From Deltaproteobacteria bacterium (GTDB lineage Bacteria; Desulfobacterota; UBA8473), in NCBI GenBank assembly GCA_030623035.1, contig JAUXFK010000050.1, forward strand, positions 1 through 13,453: a stretch of 13,453 nucleotides of DNA, in the 5' to 3' direction. The position numbers and the translations under genes are program-made. Below are positions 1-5,857 of this stretch, piece by piece. The notes below the pieces were generated by a model, which was given only the letters and a program-made list of their open reading frames with translations, was not told the DNA's origin and did no database searches. Each line of letters opens with the position of its first letter. Position 1 is the first letter of the stretch.

Positions 1-43
1 GGTGGAGCATACCAGGTGCGTCTAATCGGGGTAATCTTGGCAT
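1..43 (-). CDS. REP-associated / IS200-like Y1 transposase, 5' end only
   Basis: The minus strand reads from an ATG at 43 as MPRLPRLDAPGMLHH before leaving the window. This is the usual opening of Y1-type (HUH) REP-associated transposases, which begin like MPRxxRxDAPGxLHHVIxRG. The catalytic HUH and Tyr motifs lie outside the window and cannot be checked. Upstream on the minus strand is a G-rich stretch (GGGGACGGTC, plus-strand position about 96-106), a type of sequence I associate with the ends of such elements in delta-proteobacteria. Only 14 codons are visible. The call rests on this short but characteristic N-terminus. Confidence 0.6.
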   Translation of the reverse strand, partial: MPRLPRLDAPGMLH

Positions 44-130
44 ATGTATCTTCTACATCATCACCTTCACTATGTCAAGTTATTTATTTTCCTATGACCG
101 TCCCCCATTCTCATTCTTCCCCGGTGTCCG

Positions 131-177
131 GTCAAGCACCTTGTTCCGGCGCGTAGCGCCGGGGCTAGGTGCTTGAC
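131..177. repeat. Strong GC-rich hairpin
   Basis: GTCAAGCACCT (131-141) pairs perfectly with AGGTGCTTGAC (167-177), and CCGGCGC (146-152) pairs with GCGCCGG (156-162) across a 3-nt GTA loop. The four bases between the stems on each side also partly pair, so almost the whole 47 nt folds into one stem. No T-tract follows on either strand, so a plain intrinsic terminator is unlikely. It lies between the transposase and the cassette gene. It could be a REP-type palindrome recognised by the Y1 transposase, or part of a compound integron attC site. Confidence 0.6.
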
Positions 178-179
178 GC

Positions 180-238
180 AGTCAGCACCGCGATTCCCGC
201 CGCGGCTTTGGGCGTCAGAGTGAATGCGGTTGTTAGCA
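180..238 (-). other. Putative attC-like recombination site of an integron cassette
   Basis: Read on the minus strand, the site opens with TGCTAAC (238-232), whose TAA is the stop codon of the cassette gene. It continues AACCGC-ATTC and folds back onto GAATCGCGG with one unpaired base, the extrahelical-base feature typical of attC. Inside is a CGCC/GGCG stem. It would close at GCTGACT (186-180), a poor match to the GTTRRRY R' core. The strongest support is that TGCTAAC is the exact complement of the GTTAGCA box at the other end of the cassette. Both boxes miss the consensus by at least one base, so the site may be decayed or divergent. Confidence 0.42.
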
Positions 239-1583
239 GGAATCATGCGAAGAGACCACCATTTCGGAAGCCCGTGGAGCTTTTTCTTTAAAAACCTCCG
301 CCAATTTGAGTATCACTGAATGATGCTTACCATCATTACCCAGTTGATTTTCACCCATTTCACGCATAAGAGTGGCAAACTCGACAAGTCGCTCTGAATT
401 GGTAACAACCTCAGGCAATAGAGTTCTATAAGCATCACCAGCACCACTAAATGCACTGTCTGAGTTCAACGCAACTTCTAGCCATAACTCAACAAAAAGT
501 AGATCGGATAGAAGAGCTAGAAAATCATCCCCCACTTTATTAGTATTCTTTTCCTTCTCCCAGAATCGGTAAATATCGAATCCACGTGGATTGATGAGTT
601 TCTCCCATGGCGAGGTAAGCACCTCAAGGTAGTATCGCGCAGCAGCACGTGCCGGCCCTTTTATTTGGTAATATTTGGCGGCTCTCCATGTAAAATCTTC
701 GTTTGTTGACATTCCAATTCCCCGAAATAACGAAGGGAAGGCTACCTTCCACACTGCTCCAGTAATTGCAATGAAGGCAAAGTATGCAAGCATCGTAGGA
801 ACACCACCACCAAGCCTAGAAGCAAATGGGACAAGGAATAAAAAAAACAGCGCAACAGGAATAGCAAAAGACACTACCGCAAGAACAATGTGAAATATGC
901 GCTTACCCGGAGACCGACCGGTTTGAAATTCTGGCATAGTGGGAAGGGGGTCTGACTCGAGCGCGAACCGCTGTTTTTCTCTCCATTTGTTTATCACATC
1001 TACTTCTATCGTAAAAGGTCCACCGACACAAATATTCGGGTCTGGTGCAAGTTTTGCCTTTTCGATGATCTTATTCCATGGGGGATTCTCACGAGCCTGA
1101 TCTATGGCAAAACGTAGAGTGTCGTTTAAAGGAAGTTGCCTCCCCTTAATAGCGTGAGTCCCTGTATTAGTTTTGAGAATTAAACACGCGTTAGAAACGA
1201 GCCACGTTTCTTTATTTTTAAATGATTCGATCTCGGAGAGATCAAAGGCTACATAATCCTTCTTGTTTTCACGAAGAATGATAAGTCGCTTACTGGTAAG
1301 AATGGAGTCGGCACCCCTTAGGGTATTAACCATGAAATCCACCAAGAATTCGCCCAGGTCAGGTGTGAATTTCGCCAGAAAGGTTTCGATGGCCTTCGAT
1401 CGGCCATGTTCATTTGATGCGATGAACTCTTCGTAGGTAACCGAAGCATTTGTTACACTCAACCCTACATGCTCCGAAAGTCCGTGGGTGCGCCATACGG
1501 CCCATGTAGTGCGGCAAAATTGCTCTTCGTCCTCGGTCATCTGTTTCATTGTCATGATCTAATCCTTTCGTCTTGTCTGCTAA
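186..1583 (-). mobile_element. Putative integron gene cassette carrying one unknown gene
   Basis: The segment runs on the minus strand from G^TTAGCA (1584-1578) to the attC-like foldback at 238-180. It has the expected cassette anatomy: one gene, a start codon 28 bases after the putative crossover, a stop codon inside the R''-like box, and complementary boxes at the two ends. It points away from the broken integron-type recombinase at 1718-2053, as cassettes do relative to intI. No second cassette is recognisable to the left, where a Y1 transposase element begins. The boundaries are inferred from box complementarity only. Confidence 0.42.
233..1555 (-). CDS. Unknown membrane protein with PH-like N-terminal region (440 aa)
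   Basis: I do not recognise the family. Residues about 81-150 (GADSILTSKRLIILRENKK, then a FDLSEIESF motif) look like the beta-rich bacterial PH fold, where a 'LTxxRLIIL...LSEIES' pattern is common. Two hydrophobic helices follow at about 220-242 and 252-273, then a largely helical soluble C-terminus of about 165 residues rich in aromatic and acidic residues. It is therefore probably an inner-membrane protein with both large domains on the same side. There is no signal peptide. The start at 1555 is supported by GAAAGGA about 8 bases upstream; later Met codons at residues 3 and 6 are possible. The gene stands alone, ends in an attC-like site and appears to be a cassette gene, so its role is probably accessory. 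Function unknown. Confidence 0.8.
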   Translation of the reverse strand: MTMKQMTEDEEQFCRTTWAVWRTHGLSEHVGLSVTNASVTYEEFIASNEHGRSKAIETFLAKFTPDLGEFLVDFMVNTLRGADSILTSKRLIILRENKKDYVAFDLSEIESFKNKETWLVSNACLILKTNTGTHAIKGRQLPLNDTLRFAIDQARENPPWNKIIEKAKLAPDPNICVGGPFTIEVDVINKWREKQRFALESDPLPTMPEFQTGRSPGKRIFHIVLAVVSFAIPVALFFLFLVPFASRLGGGVPTMLAYFAFIAITGAVWKVAFPSLFRGIGMSTNEDFTWRAAKYYQIKGPARAAARYYLEVLTSPWEKLINPRGFDIYRFWEKEKNTNKVGDDFLALLSDLLFVELWLEVALNSDSAFSGAGDAYRTLLPEVVTNSERLVEFATLMREMGENQLGNDGKHHSVILKLAEVFKEKAPRASEMVVSSHDSC

Positions 1584-1593
1584 CAAGTTAGTA
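1578..1593. other. Putative attI / cassette junction (paired core sites)
   Basis: TGCTAAC (1578-1584) followed by GTTAGTA (1587-1593) gives the inverted pair CTAAC-AA-GTTAG (1580-1591). Integron attI sites carry two oppositely oriented simple core sites (GTTRRRY-like) bound by the integrase, next to the point where the first cassette joins. It lies between the start of the cassette gene and the start of the recombinase remnant, where attI should be. Short palindromes occur by chance, so the location is the main argument. Confidence 0.38.
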
Positions 1594-1631
1594 TACAGCT
1601 TCCGGATAAGTCCCTATATATACTTTTTACC

Positions 1632-1660
1632 TTGACAAAAAATGGTTCGAGTCTTGTAGT
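1632..1660 (+). promoter_or_regulatory. Predicted sigma70 promoter of the recombinase remnant
   Basis: A perfect -35 TTGACA (1632-1637) is followed after 17 bases by TGTAGT (1655-1660), a 4/6 match to TATAAT. It points toward the integrase remnant that starts at 1718, giving a leader of about 50 nt. Confidence 0.45.
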
Positions 1661-1692
1661 TTGCTAGCTGAATAACATGAAAAATAAGACGC

Positions 1693-1710
1693 TATCCAGA
1701 AAGCTGGATA
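1693..1710 (+). promoter_or_regulatory. Perfect 7-bp hairpin just before the recombinase start
   Basis: TATCCAG (1693-1699) and CTGGATA (1704-1710) pair with a 4-nt AAAG loop. The stem ends 7 bases before the ATG at 1718, so it covers the place where a ribosome binding site should be, and no clear Shine-Dalgarno is visible. It could restrain translation or be a binding palindrome. No family is recognised. Confidence 0.4.
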
Positions 1711-1717
1711 AACTGCC

Positions 1718-2053
1718 ATGTTGAAAATACCCTCCCAAATTATGTCGCTCTATGATGAGCTTTTGGCTAAAACGGCTGTGACTGTACGATCCTATTTTCT
1801 TTACAAAAAGTGGTTGCGGTACTATTTGGACTTTTGTCATAAATACCACTTTGAACCATCAACAAGGCAAAATGTATCACTTTTTTTAAACAAATTGGAA
1901 TAAAAAAATCAGAGTGAACAACAAAAGAAGCAAGCCGCTCATGCAATATCAATTTTTTACAAAATCAGACTGCCCAATTCTGAAAAAACAGGTGATTATA
2001 GGTTAATTGAGTTGAAATTATTTTATGAAGGTGTTACAAAAGGGAGGTTATAG
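1718..2053 (+). pseudogene. Integron-integrase-like tyrosine recombinase, N-terminal fragment with internal stop
   Basis: From the ATG the frame reads MLKIPSQIMSLYDELLAK..., including the segment FLYKKWLRYYLDFCHKYHF. The frame meets TAA at 1901-1903, continues at once as KNQSEQQKKQAAHAISIFYK, and ends at TAG 2051-2053. This matches the N-terminal SAM-like core-binding region of integron integrases of delta-proteobacteria, where 'KLxEKxQxxxQxxQAxxAIxxYY' runs on without a break. The internal TAA therefore looks like a point mutation, probably from GAA. The central and C-terminal catalytic parts (Arg, HxxR, Tyr) are absent downstream, so the protein is truncated as well as interrupted and cannot recombine. 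It is divergent from the cassette gene at 233-1555, with an attI-like palindrome between. It could instead be a related Xer/phage-type recombinase; the integron assignment is by motif memory. Confidence 0.65.
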
Positions 2054-2173
2054 AGTATCTGTTTTCGCTTTAGAGGTAATTCATTAAAAGCCTACAAAAG
2101 AATATAATTCCCTAAAAGAGGATCATACAACCTGGATACCATACAAAAATACTTCAAGGTAGATAGAAAGAAC

Positions 2174-2368
2174 ATGTCATTTCTAAAGTTTATCCTCGAG
2201 GCCTATGAGGGAATTGCTGTTATGCGGACAATATGTCCAAGAGAAGGCATTATTGAGCTAATGATCGCACCGGATTTTGAAAATGAAGTTGAACAAATAC
2301 TCGATGATCTGAAAAATGGTTTTTCCATACAACCGATTGCTTCCCCGCCGGATATTAAGGAGATATAG
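2174..2368 (+). CDS. DUF4911-like small protein (64 aa)
   Basis: A small acidic alpha/beta protein containing FLKFILEAYEGIAVM followed by a hydrophobic strand pair and EVEQILDDL. This is the pattern of DUF4911-family proteins of delta-proteobacteria, whose function is unknown. The family normally has a few more N-terminal residues, and the frame is open upstream (from 2108) with a family-like stretch KYFKVDRKN just before the ATG at 2174. No ATG, GTG or TTG exists in that stretch; only CTG at 2132 or ATA at 2141 could serve. Either the start is non-standard, or the gene has lost its true start, or the short form is used. No strong Shine-Dalgarno precedes 2174. It ends 17 bp before the convergent creatininase gene. 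Confidence 0.6.
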   Translation: MSFLKFILEAYEGIAVMRTICPREGIIELMIAPDFENEVEQILDDLKNGFSIQPIASPPDIKEI

Positions 2369-2385
2369 TCGAGATACCTCTTTTC

Positions 2386-3105
2386 CTATCCTTTGAATTT
2401 CTCAAACTCTTGTTTTAAGTGGACAATCCTGTCAACCGCTATATCAAATATCCGCTTTCCTTTTTCGGCGCTTGCCTTTTTGGGGTTGCCCCATACCCCT
2501 GCAGGCCAGTATTTCTTTTTGTCTCTTGCCAAAAAATATTGCGGCATCCGGGGGAAGAAGCTTTCCGGCAAATCTTTTACCAGATCCGGTCTTACATGCA
2601 TTATAAGAGAGGTTTCCAGCTCCCCGGCATGGCCATCCCCCTTGGTTTCAACGACTTCCTGGCTCTCTTTTGAAATCAGATGGAACAGGGAAATTACAGC
2701 AATTTTCGACTCCGGAAGTTCATCGAGCAGTAATTCTCCGATTTCAAATAGGGACGACATATGTGTTCCACCCGCATGCCCGGATATGATCATGAAATTT
2801 CTCATCCGGTGTTCATAAAGAGACCTTACAATATCTTTAATGATGCTTTTTAGGGTATGACCTGAAATCGTAATCGTACCTGTATGTCCGCTTGTACTGC
2901 GGCATATCCCATAGTATATTGGAGGAGCAATAAAGACCTGAACCTTCCTTGCTACCTCTTTTACCATCTCATATACATGTATAATATCTGTAGCCAATGG
3001 CAGATGGGGGCCGTGCTCTTCCGTAGTCCCGATAGGGATAATAACGGTTTGCGTCTTTTTAAGCCCTTCTTCAAATTCCGGCATTGTTATTTCCTGAATA
3101 ATCAT
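2386..3105 (-). CDS. Creatininase-family amidohydrolase (239 aa)
   Basis: The creatininase fold hydrolyses amide bonds using two metal ions. The metal-site motifs are all present: GTTEEHGPHLPLATD at about 26-40 (Glu29, His31, Asp40), SGHTG at 72-76, the ISGHAGG loop at 107-113 (His110) and GHAGELETS at 158-166 (His159, Glu162). Length fits the family (about 230-260). A strong Shine-Dalgarno (AAAGGGAGGG) lies about 8 bases before the ATG at 3105. The family includes creatinine amidohydrolase, the archaeal riboflavin-pathway amidase ArfB, the mycofactocin peptidase MftE and many uncharacterised members, and no partner gene here decides between them. It is divergent from the HAD-DUF362 pair and might share its regulatory region. 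Substrate unknown. Confidence 0.88.
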   Translation of the reverse strand: MIIQEITMPEFEEGLKKTQTVIIPIGTTEEHGPHLPLATDIIHVYEMVKEVARKVQVFIAPPIYYGICRSTSGHTGTITISGHTLKSIIKDIVRSLYEHRMRNFMIISGHAGGTHMSSLFEIGELLLDELPESKIAVISLFHLISKESQEVVETKGDGHAGELETSLIMHVRPDLVKDLPESFFPRMPQYFLARDKKKYWPAGVWGNPKKASAEKGKRIFDIAVDRIVHLKQEFEKFKG

Positions 3106-3171
3106 ACTGTAACCCTCCCTTTCCCTGTGTCAGAAAAAGTTTATACTGGACACTAACCAGGAATTATTCTA

Positions 3172-3200
3172 TTATCAACGGGTTGTTTTATAAATATAAT
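3172..3200 (+). promoter_or_regulatory. Predicted sigma70 promoter for the HAD-DUF362 genes
   Basis: TTATCA (3172-3177, 4/6 to TTGACA), a 17-bp spacer and a perfect TATAAT (3195-3200). It lies about 80 bases upstream of the HAD fusion start at 3281, in the 175-bp region between the divergent creatininase and HAD genes. Confidence 0.5.
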
Positions 3201-3280
3201 TTCTTCTTGGCGATTGAAAATAATACCACAGCGAAACTAGATGGTCAACATATCCCTGAGGAAATAATAGAGAGGATAGG

Positions 3281-4591
3281 ATGAAGAAGAAAGATTCACA
3301 GAGGCATGCCAGGAAACTCGTTTTATGTGATTTTGATGGGACAATCACAAAGGAAGATGTAGGATATAATTTTCTTAATAGGTTCACAAATGAAAACTGG
3401 GAGGGTATTGACCGTGATTTTATAGAGGGCAGGATAGGCTCAAAAGAGGCCTATACCAGAATCACCAGACTTATTGTGGGTACAAAGGAAGAAATGATCG
3501 ATTTTATCAGTTTGAATTCAACTTTAGACCCCCATTTTATAGAATTTTATGAATCTTGCAAAGAGAAGGGCATTGACCTTAAGATTGTAAGCGATGGCTT
3601 TGGTTTATACATCGATGCCTTGCTTCAGCATTATAATCTTGAAGGCATTGATTCCTTTGCCAATAAGATTGTATTTATAGATGAAAAAAGAATTGATATT
3701 GAATTTCCCTATTATAACCCGGAGTGTGGGAGCTGTGGTGTTTGCAAAAGAGGAATCTTAAGGAGATTTAGAGATGATTATGACCATATTATTTTCGTGG
3801 GTAATGGCCTGTCCGATAGATGTATTGCCGAAGAAGCCGATGAAGTATATGCAAAGAGCACCCTTTACTTATACTGTACTAAAAATGGAATAGATTTTTG
3901 GAATTATAATGATTTTTCAGATGTAACTGAGAATATGTCAAAGAAAATAAAGGGCATAATATTTGATCTCGATGGGACGCTGATCGATTCCGTGGATGCG
4001 ATCCATAAGAGTTTCAATTGGGCTCTGGGGCATTTTGGGCATGAACCGATCAAGCGGAAACAGCTCAATGTCCTGTCAAAAGAGTCAATAACAGGAATTA
4101 TGTATCAACTGGCAGGCCCCGATGAGTTCAAAGAGTCTATGAAGCGGTTTAAAGAAAAATACATTGAACTCATCATGAAGGATCCCCCCCTCTTTTCAGA
4201 TGTTAAAGGGGTGGTTTTGTTCTTGAAGAAAGCGGGAGTGCCCCTGGGTATAGCAACAAACATGGAAGGGAGTTATGCCAGAGAAATTCTAAAGCAATCA
4301 GGGATTGGAAAATACTTCACCGCGGTAATTGGAGCGGATAACCCAGGGCGGATGAAACCCAATCCAGGAATGATCTATGACGCGTTAAAGGGTATGAATT
4401 TACAAAGAGAAGATACGGTATTTGTGGGAGATTCAGTAATTGATATTGAGACAGGGAAGAATGCACAGATGGATGTATATATTTTACCTACGGGGTTTGA
4501 AACAAAAGAGAAGTTGTCAGAAAATGGTCCCAAAAGGTTGTTGAATCGACTTAACGATTTGAAAAAGATAATAGAATATAATCGGTTGTGA
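3281..4591 (+). CDS. Tandem HAD phosphatase fusion: MtnX-like + phosphoglycolate phosphatase-like
   Basis: Two complete HAD hydrolases lie in one chain. Domain 1 (about 11-215) has motif I DFDGT (17-21), motif II Ser104 in IVSDG, the C-x2-C-x2-CK signature around 149-156 also seen in MtnX (2-hydroxy-3-keto-5-methylthiopentenyl-1-phosphate phosphatase), and motif IV GNGLSD (174-179). Domain 2 (about 222-436) has DLDGT (229-233), Thr326 in IATN, Lys359 in RMKPNP and GDSVID (383-388), typical of Gph/beta-phosphoglucomutase-like HADs with a helical cap. Each is normally a separate protein of about 210-225 residues. Domain 2 begins with an internal Met (219, ATG at 3935) where a free-standing gene would start. 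AGAGG lies 5 bases before ATG 3281. All catalytic residues look intact in both halves. Substrates are not readable from sequence; no other methionine-salvage gene is nearby. Confidence 0.88.
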   Translation: MKKKDSQRHARKLVLCDFDGTITKEDVGYNFLNRFTNENWEGIDRDFIEGRIGSKEAYTRITRLIVGTKEEMIDFISLNSTLDPHFIEFYESCKEKGIDLKIVSDGFGLYIDALLQHYNLEGIDSFANKIVFIDEKRIDIEFPYYNPECGSCGVCKRGILRRFRDDYDHIIFVGNGLSDRCIAEEADEVYAKSTLYLYCTKNGIDFWNYNDFSDVTENMSKKIKGIIFDLDGTLIDSVDAIHKSFNWALGHFGHEPIKRKQLNVLSKESITGIMYQLAGPDEFKESMKRFKEKYIELIMKDPPLFSDVKGVVLFLKKAGVPLGIATNMEGSYAREILKQSGIGKYFTAVIGADNPGRMKPNPGMIYDALKGMNLQREDTVFVGDSVIDIETGKNAQMDVYILPTGFETKEKLSENGPKRLLNRLNDLKKIIEYNRL

Positions 4592-4592
4592 A

Positions 4593-5744
4593 ATGAACAA
4601 CATTGGAAACAACCCAAAGCCGCAGGTCACGATTGTAAGATGTAAAGGGTATGAACAAGAAAATGTATATCAAAAAGTGAAAGAATCGGTTGACCTGTTG
4701 GGTGGGATGGGGAGGTTTATCAAGGATGGCGACAGGGTATTGCTTAAGCCGAATCTGCTTTCCGCCAAACCAAAAGAAAAGGCTGTGACCACGCATCCCT
4801 CTTTTATATCGGCTGTTGCCAGGTTGGTTCAGGAGGCCGGAGGGATTCCATGTATTGGAGACAGTCCTGGAATCGTAAGTTTAAAAAGAGTCGCTGAAAA
4901 GTCAGGAATAAGAGAAGTTGCTGATAAAAAGGGAATAAAACTCGTAGAGTTTGATGAATCTGTGGAGTTAAAAAACAAAAGAGGCCGTGTATTTAAAAGG
5001 TTTGAAATCGCCAAAGCATTCCAGGAAGCGGATGCAATAATCAACCTTCCCAAACTCAAGACACATGGCCAGATGCTTCTTACCTTAAGTGTAAAGAATA
5101 ATTTTGGCTTTATCGTAGGTAAAGAAAAGGCAAAGTGGCACCTAAAGGCAGGGATAGATGTGAGTTATTTTGCTCAGATGCTTCTCGATCTTTACCTACT
5201 TATACAACCGAGATTAACGATAATGGATGGGATTATAGGGATGGAAGGAGAAGGGCCTGGAAGCGGTGATCCCCGAGAAACAGGGTTGATATTTGCCGGT
5301 GTTGACTGTGTGGCGATTGATGTTGTAGTCAGTCGAGTCCTTGGAGTTAAATCGGATAGTGTACATACCACAAGGATGGCAAGGCAAATGAGGATAGGAG
5401 AGACGGATATTAATGGGATTGAAATCTTAGGAGAAGACCCCAATGAGGTTAAAATAAATGGTTTTAGGCTTCCCAAAACGAGTGATTCCGGATTTCGTAT
5501 TCCTAAATTTCTGCGTCGTTTTATAAAGAGCCTTGTAACATCTAAACCTTTTATTGACCACAGAAAGTGCGGATTATGCCTGGTTTGTGTTGATTCGTGT
5601 CCGCCCCATAGCATGAGGATAGTGAGGGAAAGGATAAAGATAGATTATCAAAATTGTATTCGATGTTTTTGCTGTCAAGAACTATGTCCTGAGGGAGCGA
5701 TTCATATAAAATCAGGCTTAAAAAAACATTATGAAAAATTGTAA
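4593..5744 (+). CDS. DUF362 protein with C-terminal 2x[4Fe-4S] ferredoxin domain (383 aa)
   Basis: Residues 10-280 match the DUF362 fold: DRVLLKPNLL near 47-56, THPSF, an IGDSPG motif (88-93), NLPKLKTHG (151-159), SVKNNFGF (166-173) and a DPRETG segment. Residues about 318-370 form a bacterial ferredoxin domain with two full C-x2-C-x2-C-x3-CP motifs (Cys326/329/332/336 and Cys355/358/361/365), so two [4Fe-4S] clusters are expected. It is a cytoplasmic iron-sulfur protein; DUF362 function is not established, though redox or maturation roles are often proposed. The ATG lies 1 bp after the stop of the HAD fusion, with no good Shine-Dalgarno, so translation is probably coupled. The C-terminus is complete. 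Confidence 0.9.
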   Translation: MNNIGNNPKPQVTIVRCKGYEQENVYQKVKESVDLLGGMGRFIKDGDRVLLKPNLLSAKPKEKAVTTHPSFISAVARLVQEAGGIPCIGDSPGIVSLKRVAEKSGIREVADKKGIKLVEFDESVELKNKRGRVFKRFEIAKAFQEADAIINLPKLKTHGQMLLTLSVKNNFGFIVGKEKAKWHLKAGIDVSYFAQMLLDLYLLIQPRLTIMDGIIGMEGEGPGSGDPRETGLIFAGVDCVAIDVVVSRVLGVKSDSVHTTRMARQMRIGETDINGIEILGEDPNEVKINGFRLPKTSDSGFRIPKFLRRFIKSLVTSKPFIDHRKCGLCLVCVDSCPPHSMRIVRERIKIDYQNCIRCFCCQELCPEGAIHIKSGLKKHYEKL

Positions 5745-5750
5745 CTGTTT

Positions 5751-5778
5751 AGCCGTTTTAAGGAGCGGTCAAACGGCT
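5751..5778 (+). terminator. Hairpin after the DUF362 gene
   Basis: AGCCGTTT (5751-5758) and AAACGGCT (5771-5778) are a perfect 8-bp inverted repeat with a 12-nt loop, 6 bases after the DUF362 stop. There is no following U-tract, so it would be a weak or non-standard terminator, or an mRNA-stability element between the HAD-DUF362 pair and trkA. Confidence 0.4.
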
Positions 5779-5857
5779 CTGTTCGAAGTAGAAAAACAAC
5801 CCTTGTAGGCTGGCAGGCTGTCTAGCTGACAAGCTAATTCTTAATAGAGGATTGATA

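Noticed and set aside
131..177. Intrinsic terminator for the cassette gene
   Set aside because: The stem is strong but neither strand has a T-tract after it, so it is reported as a palindrome only.
2393..2818. 141-codon plus-strand ORF
   Set aside because: It is antisense to the well-supported creatininase gene and shows no recognisable protein pattern.
3239..3265. Short ORF (MVNISLRK) upstream of the HAD fusion
   Set aside because: Eight codons, no ribosome binding site, and probably only part of the leader.
5192..5614. 140-codon minus-strand ORF
   Set aside because: It lies wholly inside the DUF362 gene, whose motifs and ferredoxin cysteines are intact, so it is an antisense shadow.
5805..5840. 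Short repeats of GGCTGGCAGGCTG and AGCTGACAAGC before trkA
   Set aside because: The inverted match is broken by an extra base and the arms are very short; not enough for a named element.
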